Assembly: GCF_000739615.1 (NCBI RefSeq)
Contig: NZ_BATP01000057.1
Location: 178,624-242,623, forward strand
DNA length: 64,000 nucleotides
DNA from: Haloferula sp. BvORR071
GTDB lineage: Bacteria; Verrucomicrobiota; Verrucomicrobiia; Verrucomicrobiales; Akkermansiaceae
Reading direction: 5' to 3'
In this document: in pieces, positions 44,193-53,493 of the stretch
Layout: each line of letters begins with the position of its first letter
Position numbering within the stretch: the first letter of the stretch is position 1
Notes under the pieces: generated by a model
The model's input: the letters and a program-made list of their open reading frames with translations, nothing else
What the model was told of the DNA's origin: nothing
Databases searched by the model: none
Translations under genes and position numbers: made by a program

Positions 44193-45062
44193 ATGCTGCC
44201 CCAACGCCGCAAATCCGCCGAGGAAATCGCGAAACTCCGCGAGGCGATGGGCGTTCCCGGAGCGCCAGCCGACGGGGGGGAATCTGCCGCTCCCGCGGTA
44301 AGGCCCCCGGCACCACCTCCGCCGCCTCCGCCGCCCCCGGTGGCGAAGGAAGCGGTTTCCCCGGCTGCGGTGGCTCCAGCAGCGAAAGCCGCGCTTCCCG
44401 CGACCAGATCCGGTCCGCCGGAGCCGCATGCCACGGATCACGCGGCGAAGGTGCGGGCCCACGCCGAGCGGGTGGCGCTTGAGGATGCGGTTTTGGAGGA
44501 GCAGTCCGAGCTCGAGGAAGATCTGTCGCCGGTGGCGCGCCTGCCGAAGACGGTGCGTTCCCTGCGCAAGTCCGAGCAGGGGATTGTTGAAACGCGGCGT
44601 CTGGACCCTGAAGTGGCCGTGGTGCGGGTCGATGGAGCGGCTCTGCCACAGCGCCGCCACGACGAGCGCGAGTTGATGGCGATGCGGCGGATTCAGCAGG
44701 CTTCGCCGGACCAGGCGCTGAACCACATCGGGCAGCAGACGGCGCGCTGGTATGCGTTGACGCTGGGTTACCTCTTGCCCGCCCTTGGGATCCTCTGCGC
44801 TTGGCTGAGCCACTGGCTGCCGACGGTGCCGAGTCCCGAATTTCCGACGATCGCAATGGCCGAGTTCTCGCGGACGCCCGGGCTCGACAGGCTGGGCTTC
44901 GGTTTGCTCGCGGGCTTCGGCGTGATCGCCCTGCTGCTGGCCGGCTGGATCGCCTGGAAGAAGCCGCGCTCGCGCCACCATGCCGGCTTCATCACGATCA
45001 TCGGCGTTCTCATTCTCGTCTTCGGCATCATTCACCAGTTTACACCCAACTATGGCGCGTAA
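44193..45062 (+). CDS. Pro-rich membrane protein between pyrR and pyrB
   Basis: No family recognised. The 289-residue protein begins with a helical cytoplasmic part (QRRKSAEEIAKLREAMG), then an Ala/Pro-rich stretch with a long Pro run (about 30-75), a charged helical region (AKVRAHAERVALEDAVLEEQ), and three hydrophobic helices in the last 100 residues (YALTLGYLLPALGILCAWL, LGFGLLAGFGVIALLLAGWI, HAGFITIIGVLILVFGIIH). ATG 44193 lies 10 bases after pyrR. Its end overlaps the pyrB start by 11 bases, so translation is coupled. Its role in the pyrimidine operon is unknown. Confidence 0.75.
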   Translation: MLPQRRKSAEEIAKLREAMGVPGAPADGGESAAPAVRPPAPPPPPPPPPVAKEAVSPAAVAPAAKAALPATRSGPPEPHATDHAAKVRAHAERVALEDAVLEEQSELEEDLSPVARLPKTVRSLRKSEQGIVETRRLDPEVAVVRVDGAALPQRRHDERELMAMRRIQQASPDQALNHIGQQTARWYALTLGYLLPALGILCAWLSHWLPTVPSPEFPTIAMAEFSRTPGLDRLGFGLLAGFGVIALLLAGWIAWKKPRSRHHAGFITIIGVLILVFGIIHQFTPNYGA

Positions 45063-45978
45063 GGACCTGCTCGACATCAGCTCACTGCAACGGGAGGAAA
45101 TCGACCTCCTGCTCAATCAAGCCGTTCCCTTCAAGGAGCTCTTCACCCGTTCGGTCAAGAAGGTGCCGGCGCTGAAGGGCAAGTCGGTGTTGATGCTGTT
45201 CTATGAGCCGAGCACCCGCACGCACTCGTCCTTCGAGGTCGCGGCCAAGCGCTTGTCCGCGGACGTGACGAATTTCGACGTGCCGCATTCCTCGGTGGTG
45301 AAGGGCGAGTCGGTCCGCGAGACGATCGAGACGCTGCAAGCGATGCGCACCGACTTCATCGTGGTGCGCCACGGTCGCAGCGGCTTGCCGGGGATGATCG
45401 CGCGGATGACCAAGGCGAGTGTGATCAATGCGGGCGACGGCGCGCATGCACATCCGACGCAGGGGCTGTTAGATGCTTTCACAATCAAGGAGGTCTTCCC
45501 GGAACTCACCGGCAAGCGGGTCCTCATCATCGGGGATATCCTGCACAGCCGCGTGGCGCGCTCGACTAGCACGATCCTCAAGCGCCTCGGCGTGGAAGTT
45601 GCCTACCTCGGGCCCGGCTCGCTGGTGCCGAAGGTCGGGCCTGAGAATACCCGGCGCTTCACCAACTACGAGGAGGCGATGAAGTGGAAGCCGGATGTCG
45701 TCTATCTGCTGCGCGTGCAGATGGAGCGGCAAGACGTGCAGTATTTCCCGAGCTTGCGGGAGTATCACAAGGTTTACGGTATCACCGAGGAACGCCTCAA
45801 GCGGATTGATGGAGAGGGCCTCTGGCTCATGCACCCCGGCCCGGTGAACCGCGGAGTGGAGCTTTGCGACGCGGCGATGGATTACTCGCGGAGTCTGATC
45901 AACCAGCAGGTGGAGAATGGCATCGCGGTGAGGATGGCGGTGCTTTACTGGCTGAAGCCGGGCGGGGAAGGGGAGTGA
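45052..45978 (+). CDS. pyrB: Aspartate carbamoyltransferase catalytic subunit
   Basis: A 308-residue enzyme joining carbamoyl phosphate and aspartate in pyrimidine synthesis. Landmarks are FYEPSTRTHSSFEVAAKRL (carbamoyl phosphate site), VIVVRHG-like DFIVVRHGRSG, INAGDGAHAHPTQGLLDAF and WLMHPGPVNRGVEL (aspartate loop). The length is normal. The ATG sits inside the 3' end of the membrane protein gene. No pyrI regulatory chain is present; pyrC does not follow. Confidence 0.95.
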   Translation: MARKDLLDISSLQREEIDLLLNQAVPFKELFTRSVKKVPALKGKSVLMLFYEPSTRTHSSFEVAAKRLSADVTNFDVPHSSVVKGESVRETIETLQAMRTDFIVVRHGRSGLPGMIARMTKASVINAGDGAHAHPTQGLLDAFTIKEVFPELTGKRVLIIGDILHSRVARSTSTILKRLGVEVAYLGPGSLVPKVGPENTRRFTNYEEAMKWKPDVVYLLRVQMERQDVQYFPSLREYHKVYGITEERLKRIDGEGLWLMHPGPVNRGVELCDAAMDYSRSLINQQVENGIAVRMAVLYWLKPGGEGE

Positions 45979-46169
45979 GCGGCGGCTGGGAGGCTCGATT
46001 CACCAAACAGTATCCCCGCTGGCGGTGCAGCCGCTTTAAGAGTGCGCGCGGGAATCGCCGCTTTTTGGGCGAGTCGTCCCCACAGGGCGCAATTCAAGTT
46101 CTGGGTGAGTCCACCCCTCTGAACATTTGGCGACTCGTCACATCCTCGTCGTCCGAACTGGAGGAGATG

Positions 46170-46466
46170 TTACCATTTGCGGCGCAATCCGTAGATTGGA
46201 TGCCTTTTGTCGTGGCGCAGAACGAGAAACCTTACCCGTCCAAGCTCTTCCTCGAAAACGAAGTGGTAAGGAAAGTTCTTGAAGCTGGCGCGCCTGAGTC
46301 CATCAGCCACAAAGTGAAAGCCCCTCGGGTTTTCAAGGACTGAACTGACCGCAGCTTCCGCGTCCGCGAAAAACCGGTCGCCTAGCGCGGCTCCAGCCTC
46401 CGCCTCGTAGTAGTCCAGAGCCGTGCGCAAGTCCCGCTGGATACGGCGGTGAAAAATCACCTTCAT
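46170..46466 (-). CDS. ParE/RelE-superfamily toxin
   Basis: A 98-residue toxin of the ParE/RelE fold. KVIFHRRIQRDLRTALDYYE is the N-terminal beta strand and helix pair, and FPYHFVFEEELGRVRFLVLRHDKRHP is the C-terminal sheet. The ending HDKRHPIYGLRRKW resembles the ParE-type ending. It is 3 bases downstream of the antitoxin gene. Whether it acts on gyrase or mRNA cannot be told. Confidence 0.87.
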   Translation of the reverse strand: MKVIFHRRIQRDLRTALDYYEAEAGAALGDRFFADAEAAVSSVLENPRGFHFVADGLRRASFKNFPYHFVFEEELGRVRFLVLRHDKRHPIYGLRRKW

Positions 46467-46469
46467 GCA

Positions 46470-46679
46470 CTATCGGCCCAGAGCTTGCTTGATCTCCGCC
46501 CAAGTGCAGCCGTTTGCCGGGTCTTCGTCCAATTCCCGAGAACGCAGCGTGGCTTCGCCGATTCCTTCGTCCTCGTCCGCAAGAAGTGGAGGCAGGGTGC
46601 CAAGCAGGCCGGCCGCGAGAACCGCACGATCATGCTCCGGAAGTTTTGACGCCTCTTGGAAAATCTCTTCCAGCTTCAT
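46470..46679 (-). CDS. Addiction module antitoxin
   Basis: A 69-residue member of the addiction module component family that pairs with RelE/ParE toxins (KLEEIFQEASKLPEHDRAVLAAGLL, then ELDEDPANGCTWAEIKQAL). It is short, acidic and predicted helical. It is encoded immediately upstream of the toxin on the minus strand. Confidence 0.85.
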   Translation of the reverse strand: MKLEEIFQEASKLPEHDRAVLAAGLLGTLPPLLADEDEGIGEATLRSRELDEDPANGCTWAEIKQALGR

Positions 46680-46802
46680 GGCTGCATCTTACTTGGAGAA
46701 GGCGGTCCTTGCCATCCGGATTTTTGGGGCTGAGGCAGGGGTAAGGCCAACGTAGTCTATTTCCTGCGCGTTCAGATGCCGGCATGAAAACCATGTGATG
46801 GC

Positions 46803-49154
46803 CTACTTCTTCCCGTGGTCAACGAGACCCACATCCACGAACTGGCCGCCGGTCGTTTGCCTGCAGCAGACCGCTATCGAATTCTTGCCGCGGTGTAGGG
46901 AAGCGGCGGCGTCAGGGGCGATCGGGAAATCGTCGTAAACATTCAGCACCCCGCTGTCGCGGCAAGCGGGGTGCCCGTTGATATAGACTTCCATGTCCTC
47001 GTCGTGCGCGGCGCGGATCATCGGCTTTTCAGGAACGGACCCGAGTTCAAACTCGGTGCGCAGCCAGATGCCGGAGCTTGTCCACCGCGTCCGGCTCCGC
47101 CCCCCTTGGGGCGCTCCGCCGAAAGAACCGGCCCCTTGCCGCCACGCCGAATCATCAAATGCAGGCGAGGCCCAATCTTGCGCGGGCGCGGAGAAGGTGT
47201 AGCGCCAGGTGACTTCCCCTTGGCCGGAGGTAGGGAGGAGCTGAAGGACATCCTCACGCAGTCTCTCGCCGCGGGCAGCACGGGACACGAGCTCGGGATC
47301 GACCTTCCACACCTTGCGGTCATAGCTGATCATCCCGTTGCTTTCCGTTTCCACATCGTACAACTGGACCTTGAACATCCCGCTGTTGCCGTTGCCTTCC
47401 GCTTCGTTCCACGCAGACCGGTAGAGATTTCTCGTCGTTTCACCATACCAGCGTTTCGAGTTTTCATCCAAGGGATGCAGTTCTGGAAACGCCCCGGTGG
47501 TCTCGCCGCCGGTTAGAGGGTCGTAGGTCCCTGTCGCCCATGGCTTGCCGGGCCATTGGTGGTCCGTGACGGATAGGCCATTGCCCGATGTCTCCGAGTC
47601 GATTCCGACCATGTCCTCACACTTTGGAGGAATGCCACCGTGGACATCGTAAACATCCCCGGCCCCGTGGTGGGGGAATCCGCTGGCCTCGGAGACCAGC
47701 CGGGAAGGGTCGAGTTGCTTCGCCCATGAAGCGTGACGCAGCGTGTCGTATTGCCCCCATCCTTCGTTGAACATTTCCCACATGACGATGGAGGGATGGT
47801 TCCATCTCTGCCGGATCAAGGTCCGCATTTCGGATTCACATTGCGCCACCGCTTCCGGCATCCGGGGCCGGTCGGTGATAGGGTCTCCCTGGTCGCCGCT
47901 CGGGAGGTCCTGCAGGATCATCAGCCCCAGCTTGTCGGCCCAGTAATAGTAACGCTCGGGTTCGATCTTGATGTGCTTGCGGATGCAGTTGATCCCGAGT
48001 TTCTTCGCTGCTTCGATGTCGAAGCGCAGCGCCTCGTCTGAAGCTGCGGTGTAGATCCCGTCCGGCCAGAAACCTTGGTCGAGCGCTCCCATGAAAAGGA
48101 AGGGCTTGCCGTTGAGAAGCGGGCGCATGTTGCCCTTGTCATCGCGGCCCCTGCCGATCGTGCGCATGCCGAAATAGCCCCGCACCTCGTCGAGTTGCTT
48201 GCCGCTTTCATCCTTCAGGCGGACGACAAGATCGTAGAGATGAGGGTCGTCGGGCGTCCACGGTTTCGCGTCCGGGATCCGAATATCCATCGAAGCGACG
48301 GCATAGCTGGATCTTGATTTGTACCAAGCCAGGTTGGCTGCAATTTCAGGAGTGATTTCCTTTCCGAGGATGCCGCCGCCATTCGCGACCGTCTTGCCGC
48401 CGTCGAGAATGATGGCTTCCACCCGGGTTTTGCCCGGCGGGGTATAGCCATCGACTGTGAGCCGCAAGGTTCCCGTGAGGGCATCGGTCTCGATCTTGAG
48501 CGAATTGACGGAGCTTTCCGGCAAGGGTTCCATCCACACTGTCTGCCAGATGCCCGAGGTGGCGGTGTAGGCGGCTCCCCCGGGATGAAGCGATTGCTTC
48601 CCTCTCATCTGCCAGCCTTCGCTAGTGGGATCGGTGACGGCGAGGACCAGTTCCTGGTCGCCCTGGATAAGCCCTTGGGTGAGGTCGAAGGAAAAGGAAT
48701 CGTAGCCGCCGCGATGGCTGCCGAGGGATTTTCCATTGAGCCAAAGCTCGCACTGCCAATCCACAGCTCCGAAATGGAGCGCGACGCGGCGGCCTTTCCA
48801 AGCGTCAGGAATCGCAAAGCTGCGGCGATACCAAAGCCGCTGTCCCGGCAAAAGGGGTTTCATCACTCCGGAAAGGGCGGATTCCACCGGGAAGGGAACC
48901 AGAATACTGCCGTCGAATTTTTCCGGCCTGCCAGCATCCTTGGCGGTGATCTGATAATCCCAGAGCCCGTTCAGGCTCTTCCATTCAGCCCTCACCATTG
49001 AGGGCCTTGGATATTCGGGCAGGGCATTCTCCGGAGAGACCTGACCGGACCAAGGGGTGAGCAGCGGAGCATCCTTGGGAAGAGCCCATTCCGCACCCGA
49101 AGCGATGCCCATGGCGAGAAGAGTTGCAAGGGCGGTGCCGGTCGTTGGATTCAT
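46803..49154 (-). CDS. Secreted glycoside hydrolase family 2
   Basis: A 783-residue exported beta-glycosidase. Signal peptide: ALATLLAMGIASGAE. The sugar-binding domain includes SLNGLWDYQI, LWYRRSFAIPDAW and VALHFGAVDWQCELWLNG; then a beta-sandwich, then the TIM barrel with KKLGINCIRKHIKIEPERYYYWADKLGLMILQDLPSG. The acid/base Glu is in HPSIVMWEMFNEGWGQ (near residue 460). DVETESNGMISYDRKVWK marks the end of the barrel, followed by a C-terminal beta domain (about 640-783). Target is probably a plant or algal galactoside or glucuronide; specificity is unresolved. There is no SusD-like or PL partner adjacent. Confidence 0.9.
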   Translation of the reverse strand: MNPTTGTALATLLAMGIASGAEWALPKDAPLLTPWSGQVSPENALPEYPRPSMVRAEWKSLNGLWDYQITAKDAGRPEKFDGSILVPFPVESALSGVMKPLLPGQRLWYRRSFAIPDAWKGRRVALHFGAVDWQCELWLNGKSLGSHRGGYDSFSFDLTQGLIQGDQELVLAVTDPTSEGWQMRGKQSLHPGGAAYTATSGIWQTVWMEPLPESSVNSLKIETDALTGTLRLTVDGYTPPGKTRVEAIILDGGKTVANGGGILGKEITPEIAANLAWYKSRSSYAVASMDIRIPDAKPWTPDDPHLYDLVVRLKDESGKQLDEVRGYFGMRTIGRGRDDKGNMRPLLNGKPFLFMGALDQGFWPDGIYTAASDEALRFDIEAAKKLGINCIRKHIKIEPERYYYWADKLGLMILQDLPSGDQGDPITDRPRMPEAVAQCESEMRTLIRQRWNHPSIVMWEMFNEGWGQYDTLRHASWAKQLDPSRLVSEASGFPHHGAGDVYDVHGGIPPKCEDMVGIDSETSGNGLSVTDHQWPGKPWATGTYDPLTGGETTGAFPELHPLDENSKRWYGETTRNLYRSAWNEAEGNGNSGMFKVQLYDVETESNGMISYDRKVWKVDPELVSRAARGERLREDVLQLLPTSGQGEVTWRYTFSAPAQDWASPAFDDSAWRQGAGSFGGAPQGGRSRTRWTSSGIWLRTEFELGSVPEKPMIRAAHDEDMEVYINGHPACRDSGVLNVYDDFPIAPDAAASLHRGKNSIAVCCRQTTGGQFVDVGLVDHGKK

Positions 49155-49241
49155 GTCGGTTCGGGCCTTGAGCCATTACGCGCACTGCGCGGATCGGTTT
49201 TTCACCTCCGGGACTGGCCATACATCCAAGTGCGCGCAGGA

Positions 49242-49367
49242 AAGGATCCAGAGGAAGCTGCGGGGATGCTGGCGGATTCAGGTTTGTTGGCGACAGCACA
49301 TGAGGAGACATCGATCGCTATCGTTCACCAGTGGTTGTTGAAGGACCCGGGGGCTGCGCGGAAGTGA
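49242..49367 (+). pseudogene. Remnant of a DPxxA helical-repeat gene
   Basis: In the 386-base gap between the glycosidase and MarR, one frame reads KDPEEAAGMLADSGLLATAH, continues through AIVHQWLLKDPGAARK and then stops. The paired KDPxxA units match the DPxxA repeat style of the anchored helical-repeat protein at 10457-11758. No start codon or convincing upstream domain is joined to it, so it looks like the decayed C-terminal end of such a gene. The rest of the gap (49368-49540) holds nothing I can identify. Confidence 0.4.
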
Positions 49368-49540
49368 GTGGAGGTTCCTCCGGATGGAGCTGTTAGAGAG
49401 CGGGCATTGCGGGAGGTCGAAGGAAGGACGTCATAAGCTGGACCTCGCGGAGCCACGGTCCTGCTTTTTTCAGGCCGCCTCTCAGTGGGGACGGCGTGGA
49501 CGGGAACGCTAGGTGAAGTGTTCCAAGCGGATGCCCCCGG

Positions 49541-49966
49541 CTACTCCAGATGCCCGAGGCTCTTGAAGAGGGCGATGATCTGCGGGCTGAGCTCGCGGAG
49601 TTCGGCGCGGTGGACGAGGCTGAGGTGCTCGAGCTTGTCCTCGCCGGCCTCGGTGACGCGGAGGAGGACGGAGCGGCGGTCCTCCGGGCTGGGGGCGCGG
49701 GTGATCAGGCCGGCGAGTTCGAGGCGCTGGGCGAGTTCGACCGCGGTGTTGTGGCGGATGCGCAAGCGCTCGGCGAGGCGGCCGACGGATGTGGTGGCGG
49801 CCTCGCTGCCGCGGATGGCCAAGAGGGCCTGGTGCTGCTGCGGGGTGAGTCCTTCCTTGGCCGCGGCGGATTCGCTGAACTCCATGAAGCAACGCAGGGC
49901 GTAGCGGAAGTCGGCGAGCTTGGTGAAATCGGCGTCGGTGAGCTTTCGGCTTTGTTGCGCTGCCAT
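49541..49966 (-). CDS. MarR family transcriptional regulator
   Basis: A 141-residue winged-helix regulator: LRCFMEFSESAAAKEGLTPQQHQALLAIRG, then TSVGRLAERLRIRHNTAVELAQRLELAGLITRAPSPEDRRSVLLRVTEAG carries the recognition helix and wing. MarR proteins are dimers that release DNA on binding phenolic ligands or oxidants. The next gene is 79 bases away on the same strand and is a metalloprotease, not an efflux pump. The regulated genes are unknown. Confidence 0.92.
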   Translation of the reverse strand: MAAQQSRKLTDADFTKLADFRYALRCFMEFSESAAAKEGLTPQQHQALLAIRGSEAATTSVGRLAERLRIRHNTAVELAQRLELAGLITRAPSPEDRRSVLLRVTEAGEDKLEHLSLVHRAELRELSPQIIALFKSLGHLE

Positions 49967-50044
49967 CCGGGATCCAGTTTATGTCGTAATGCGATGCGGT
50001 GCAAGTTTCTGGCTCGCACCTTCCTGGAGCAGGAAGCGTGCAGA

Positions 50045-51865
50045 TCAGCGCTCTAACAAGGGCATACCCCACACCGCCCAACAAGTATGATTGGTGGGTA
50101 GGCCGCTTTCGGTCTCGAGGGTGAGTTCCTTCACGCCGCGGATATCGAGGTCGATGCGTTCGGCCATGCCTTGGTCCAGCTGGGCGGAGCGATGGAGCTC
50201 CTCGCCATCCCCCTTCACGATGAAGATTGCGCGGGCATCGTGGCCAGCACCGCCGCGGATGCCAACGGTGGACTTGAAGCGTTGCCAGCAACCGGCGGTG
50301 GAGAAAACGTGGCTGGCGGGGCAATGAGCGGGCAGGCCCTTCGCTTGCAATTCGCCGGCGATGCGAAGAAAGAGACCTTGGCGATACTCCGGTGGTGCGC
50401 CCCAGCGGTCGCGGGGTGTGCCGGCCCAACCGGTCTTTGCACTGCTCCAGGCGGCATCGGAGAGGTAGCAGGACTTTTGGTCGGTCTTGGATAGATCGAC
50501 AAGCGGGGCGTCGGGGCGCAGATACTGGTCTAACAGCTCGACGCTCTTCCGCCAATCTTTGTCCACGGGTTTGGCCTTGAGTGACCGCGCGACCATGGCT
50601 GCTGCTTCCGGTGCGCCGCTGGCCACGGCCTGCTCCAGGGTATCGATCTGCGAGTGGAGGAGCATGCTTGGGAGTACTTCGCCGATGAGTTTATCCCCAT
50701 CGAGGGGCAGATTGGCGGCGAGCATCGTGGTTTCGCCATTCATATGGCAGGCGACCAGACGCAGGTTCGGCAGTTTGCCGGGGACCTCCATGTGTTCCAA
50801 GGCGAAGGCTCCCTCGTGAACGGGCGAGACCCAAGTAAGAGCATCGTAGTCGCTGCCGCCCGCGGGGTCGACGTAGGCAATGACGGCATAGGCGGGGATC
50901 TTGCCGTCGATCTTGCCCTTGATCGAAAAGTCGCGGCTGGTGCCGTCTGCTTCGATGCCGCCCAACTCGCCCTCCGCGCTTTCGAAGCGTCCGGCATTCG
51001 ATGCGGCGATGAGTGGGTGTGAGAGCAGGCGCACGGCACTGGCTTCCGAGAGGCAGCTGCCTTTCGCGCCCGGTTTCCAGAGTTCCTGGCGGTAGGTGAG
51101 ATTGCCGCCGCCCATGAGGCTGCTGCCGAGCGTGGCATGCTGCGCCGGGCTCTCGCCATCGTGCGGCAGGCCGAGGCCGTGGCCGAGCTCGTGGGCGATG
51201 CCTCCGAGGTAGAAGCTATTGAATTGAGCGAGGCTTTGGTCACGGTCGCCGTAGTGCTCCCAGTAGCGGATGCGCTTGTCCTTTTCCTTCAGGAGCAGGG
51301 GATCGAGCAGCTTGCAATCGGCGGCGTGGCAGAAGCCCCAGCGCTGGCAGGAGCCGCCCTTGCCATAGTAGGGCGTATAGAAGCCCCAGCCGCCGTTCGG
51401 CATCTTCCAGCACTGGCCGTAGAGGGTGAGCACGAACTCGCGGTCGAGATCGATCTCCCCGGCCAGGGTCTTGCGGATCTCGGCCTCGGTCTCGTCGCCG
51501 GACTCGTAGTTGTAGTGGGAAGACTCGTGCTGGCCCTCCACCATATGCAGTATGAGGCTGCCGTCTTCGCGTTTCTCCAGCGGCAGTCCCTCGCTGGCGA
51601 TGCCATAGCTCTTCAGGCCATCGCGGTAGAAGTCGCTGACGTCATTCATCACCCGGGTGAGGCGTGCCTGGTAGTCGGGCAGGGGCGGGCGGTCCTTGCC
51701 GTGGAAGTAGACGACGCGCAGGCGCGGGGGCTGCGGGTCCTTCTTTTCGGTCGCGGCTTGATGCCAGGCGGTGAGTTCCTTTTGGGCCGTGCCCCAGTCC
51801 GGGCGCTCCTGTGCGATGGCGGCCGGGGAGACGAGGCAGGCGCAGAGGAGGAGATAGGGCTTCAT
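50045..51865 (-). CDS. Secreted zinc metalloprotease-like protein
   Basis: A 606-residue exported protein. Signal peptide: LLLCACLVSPAAIAQE. A metzincin-type motif HELGHGLGLPHD (HExxHxxGxxH, complete) is near residue 225 and follows GGIA. The remaining 380 residues contain beta-rich parts (SIKGKIDGKIPAYAVIAYVD, YEYLR-like region) and a C-terminal galactose-binding-type fold (FSTAGCWQRFKSTVGIRGG, RSAQLDQGMAERIDLDIRG) typical of NPCBM/CBM51-like domains. Substrate is unknown; NPCBM-like domains suggest glycan contact. ATG 51865 starts the signal peptide. It is divergent from the serine-protease-like gene. Confidence 0.87.
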   Translation of the reverse strand: MKPYLLLCACLVSPAAIAQERPDWGTAQKELTAWHQAATEKKDPQPPRLRVVYFHGKDRPPLPDYQARLTRVMNDVSDFYRDGLKSYGIASEGLPLEKREDGSLILHMVEGQHESSHYNYESGDETEAEIRKTLAGEIDLDREFVLTLYGQCWKMPNGGWGFYTPYYGKGGSCQRWGFCHAADCKLLDPLLLKEKDKRIRYWEHYGDRDQSLAQFNSFYLGGIAHELGHGLGLPHDGESPAQHATLGSSLMGGGNLTYRQELWKPGAKGSCLSEASAVRLLSHPLIAASNAGRFESAEGELGGIEADGTSRDFSIKGKIDGKIPAYAVIAYVDPAGGSDYDALTWVSPVHEGAFALEHMEVPGKLPNLRLVACHMNGETTMLAANLPLDGDKLIGEVLPSMLLHSQIDTLEQAVASGAPEAAAMVARSLKAKPVDKDWRKSVELLDQYLRPDAPLVDLSKTDQKSCYLSDAAWSSAKTGWAGTPRDRWGAPPEYRQGLFLRIAGELQAKGLPAHCPASHVFSTAGCWQRFKSTVGIRGGAGHDARAIFIVKGDGEELHRSAQLDQGMAERIDLDIRGVKELTLETESGLPTNHTCWAVWGMPLLER

Positions 51866-51975
51866 GGAACGATCCATAAATGAGGGGGCTGGCGCTGGGG
51901 GGACAAGCATTTCCAGCGCGGGAGAGTTGTGTCCCGGGGCTTGATCGGGCGCGGTTTCCTTGCATGCTGTTTGGC

Positions 51976-52890
51976 ATGTCCCGCCGATTGGCTGTTCCCA
52001 TCCTTGTGATTTCCGTGGCCTGTGTGGCGATGATCGCTGCTATCGCCGCGGACGGGAAGGGGGCGACCATGGAATCCTTCGCCCAGAGCCTCAGCCAAGG
52101 AGTCGACTCCCGTTTGAAGGGCAAGCAGGCCTCGGACAATACCCGCAATATCTTCTCGAAGAAGGACCACGCCGCGAAGAAATACACGCGCAACCCGAAT
52201 CTGTGGTGTGCGGATCTGGTGCCGCAGCTCACCGGTTGTGCGGTGTGGAAGCCGCCGCTGGAATACGTGGGCGAGCGCTACGGCGGGGTGATGATCACGC
52301 CGCGCCACATCCTCTTCTGCCAGCACGCCCATCCCGCGTGGGATGGCGGCTGGATGAAGGTGCAGCCGCAGGTGATCCGCTTCGTAACCGCCGATAGCAA
52401 GGTGGTGGACATGGAGATGATCGCGAATGCGGAAGTGCAGGCATATGATCTCAGCGTCGGTCTGTTGAATGAGGCCGTGCCAGCGGGCATCCATGTGATG
52501 CCGCTGATGCCGACGATGACGGAGGCGCAGAAGACGCGGCTGCGGGAGCTGAAAGTGCCTGACCTGTCGATCTCGCAGGCGGGCATGCGGCCGCCGGCGA
52601 ATCTGAAGCATGAGGCAGTGGCCTATCCCGGTCCCATCGGCATTCCGCTGGAAGGTGCCCGCAAGCCTTGGGACTACGACATTTACCAAGGCGACTCCGG
52701 GACGCCACGCTTCTTCGTCACACCCGCAGGTCTGGCGCTCTATCAGCTCACCGGAGCCGGGGCTGTGGAGAATTCGGTGGTCAAAAAGTTGATCGAGGCC
52801 TGCGACGCCAGCGCGATCCAGCGCGGGGTGCTGAAAAAGGCCACCGGGCTGGAGCCGGTGGTGGTGAAGGTGGAAATTCCGGAAAAATAG
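51976..52890 (+). CDS. Exported trypsin-fold serine protease-like protein
   Basis: A 304-residue protein with an N-terminal signal or anchor (AVPILVISVACVAMIAAIA). Candidate triad residues are His in HILFCQHAHP, Asp in VQAYDLSVGLL and Ser in YQGDSGTPRFF, in the correct order. The family is not one I can name; the GDSGTP serine motif and compact size resemble secreted trypsin-like proteins of Planctomycetes and Verrucomicrobia. ATG 51976 begins the signal segment; the longer frame overlaps the divergent neighbour. It is followed 79 bases later by a TonB-C lipoprotein gene. Confidence 0.75.
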   Translation: MSRRLAVPILVISVACVAMIAAIAADGKGATMESFAQSLSQGVDSRLKGKQASDNTRNIFSKKDHAAKKYTRNPNLWCADLVPQLTGCAVWKPPLEYVGERYGGVMITPRHILFCQHAHPAWDGGWMKVQPQVIRFVTADSKVVDMEMIANAEVQAYDLSVGLLNEAVPAGIHVMPLMPTMTEAQKTRLRELKVPDLSISQAGMRPPANLKHEAVAYPGPIGIPLEGARKPWDYDIYQGDSGTPRFFVTPAGLALYQLTGAGAVENSVVKKLIEACDASAIQRGVLKKATGLEPVVVKVEIPEK

Positions 52891-52969
52891 GCGCCCCGGG
52901 GGTACCCCTTTGGTAACAGAAATGGATCTTGTAGGACAGCGGCCGGGGGATAGGCTTCCGGTATTGGTT

Positions 52970-53467
52970 ATGAATCCATTCAAGTTGCCCTACCGCTTCC
53001 TGCCGCTGCTGGCGGCTCTGGCCCTCCCATCCTGCGGCTATTTCCAGATGACCTCGACTTCGATACCGCCGGTGGTCGGGACGGGGGCCTCCATGCCGGG
53101 TTCCGTGGGGCACCAGATGGCGATGAAGGCCGAGATGGATTTCCCCCGGGAGGGCTGGATCATGCGGTCCTACGAGGGGCGCTCGGTGGACTATCCCGAA
53201 CCGGAGTACACACCCTCGCCCTGCTATCCGGTGGCCTACACGCCGATCGCCAAGGAGAAGGACGTGTGGGTTGCCATTGTGGTGGGCAGGGATGGCCGGG
53301 TGAAGAAGGCGGACTGCATGGACATGAACAATTCGTACTTCGCGCGGACCATCGAGCACACGGTGAAGAAGTGGACATTCCGTCCTGGCACTGTGGATGG
53401 CTCACCGGAGGAATTCCTCATCACCGCCACCATCAAGTATCGCATGAACCCGACGGGGATCTTGTGA
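52970..53467 (+). CDS. TonB-C domain lipoprotein
   Basis: A 165-residue protein with a lipobox (ALALPSC, Cys22) and a C-terminal TonB-like domain: YPVAYTPIAKEKDVWVAIVVG, RDGRVKKADCMDMNNSYFAR, and HTVKKWTFRPGTVDG. Standalone TonB-C domains of this sort are common in Verrucomicrobiota and Bacteroidota and are presumed to form periplasmic contacts; a TonB energy role is unlikely without a transmembrane and Pro-rich segment. ATG 52970 gives the lipobox at the right distance. Confidence 0.82.
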   Translation: MNPFKLPYRFLPLLAALALPSCGYFQMTSTSIPPVVGTGASMPGSVGHQMAMKAEMDFPREGWIMRSYEGRSVDYPEPEYTPSPCYPVAYTPIAKEKDVWVAIVVGRDGRVKKADCMDMNNSYFARTIEHTVKKWTFRPGTVDGSPEEFLITATIKYRMNPTGIL

Positions 53468-53493
53468 TCGCGGGATCCGTCGGTTAGTTCTTC

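Noticed and set aside
45864..46343. A 159-codon plus-strand frame overlapping the end of pyrB and the ParE-type toxin.
   Set aside because: Both overlapped genes are well supported and the frame has no domain.
49509..50555. A 348-codon minus-strand frame overlapping MarR and the metalloprotease.
   Set aside because: It is Arg/Pro-rich without family motifs and conflicts with two clear genes.
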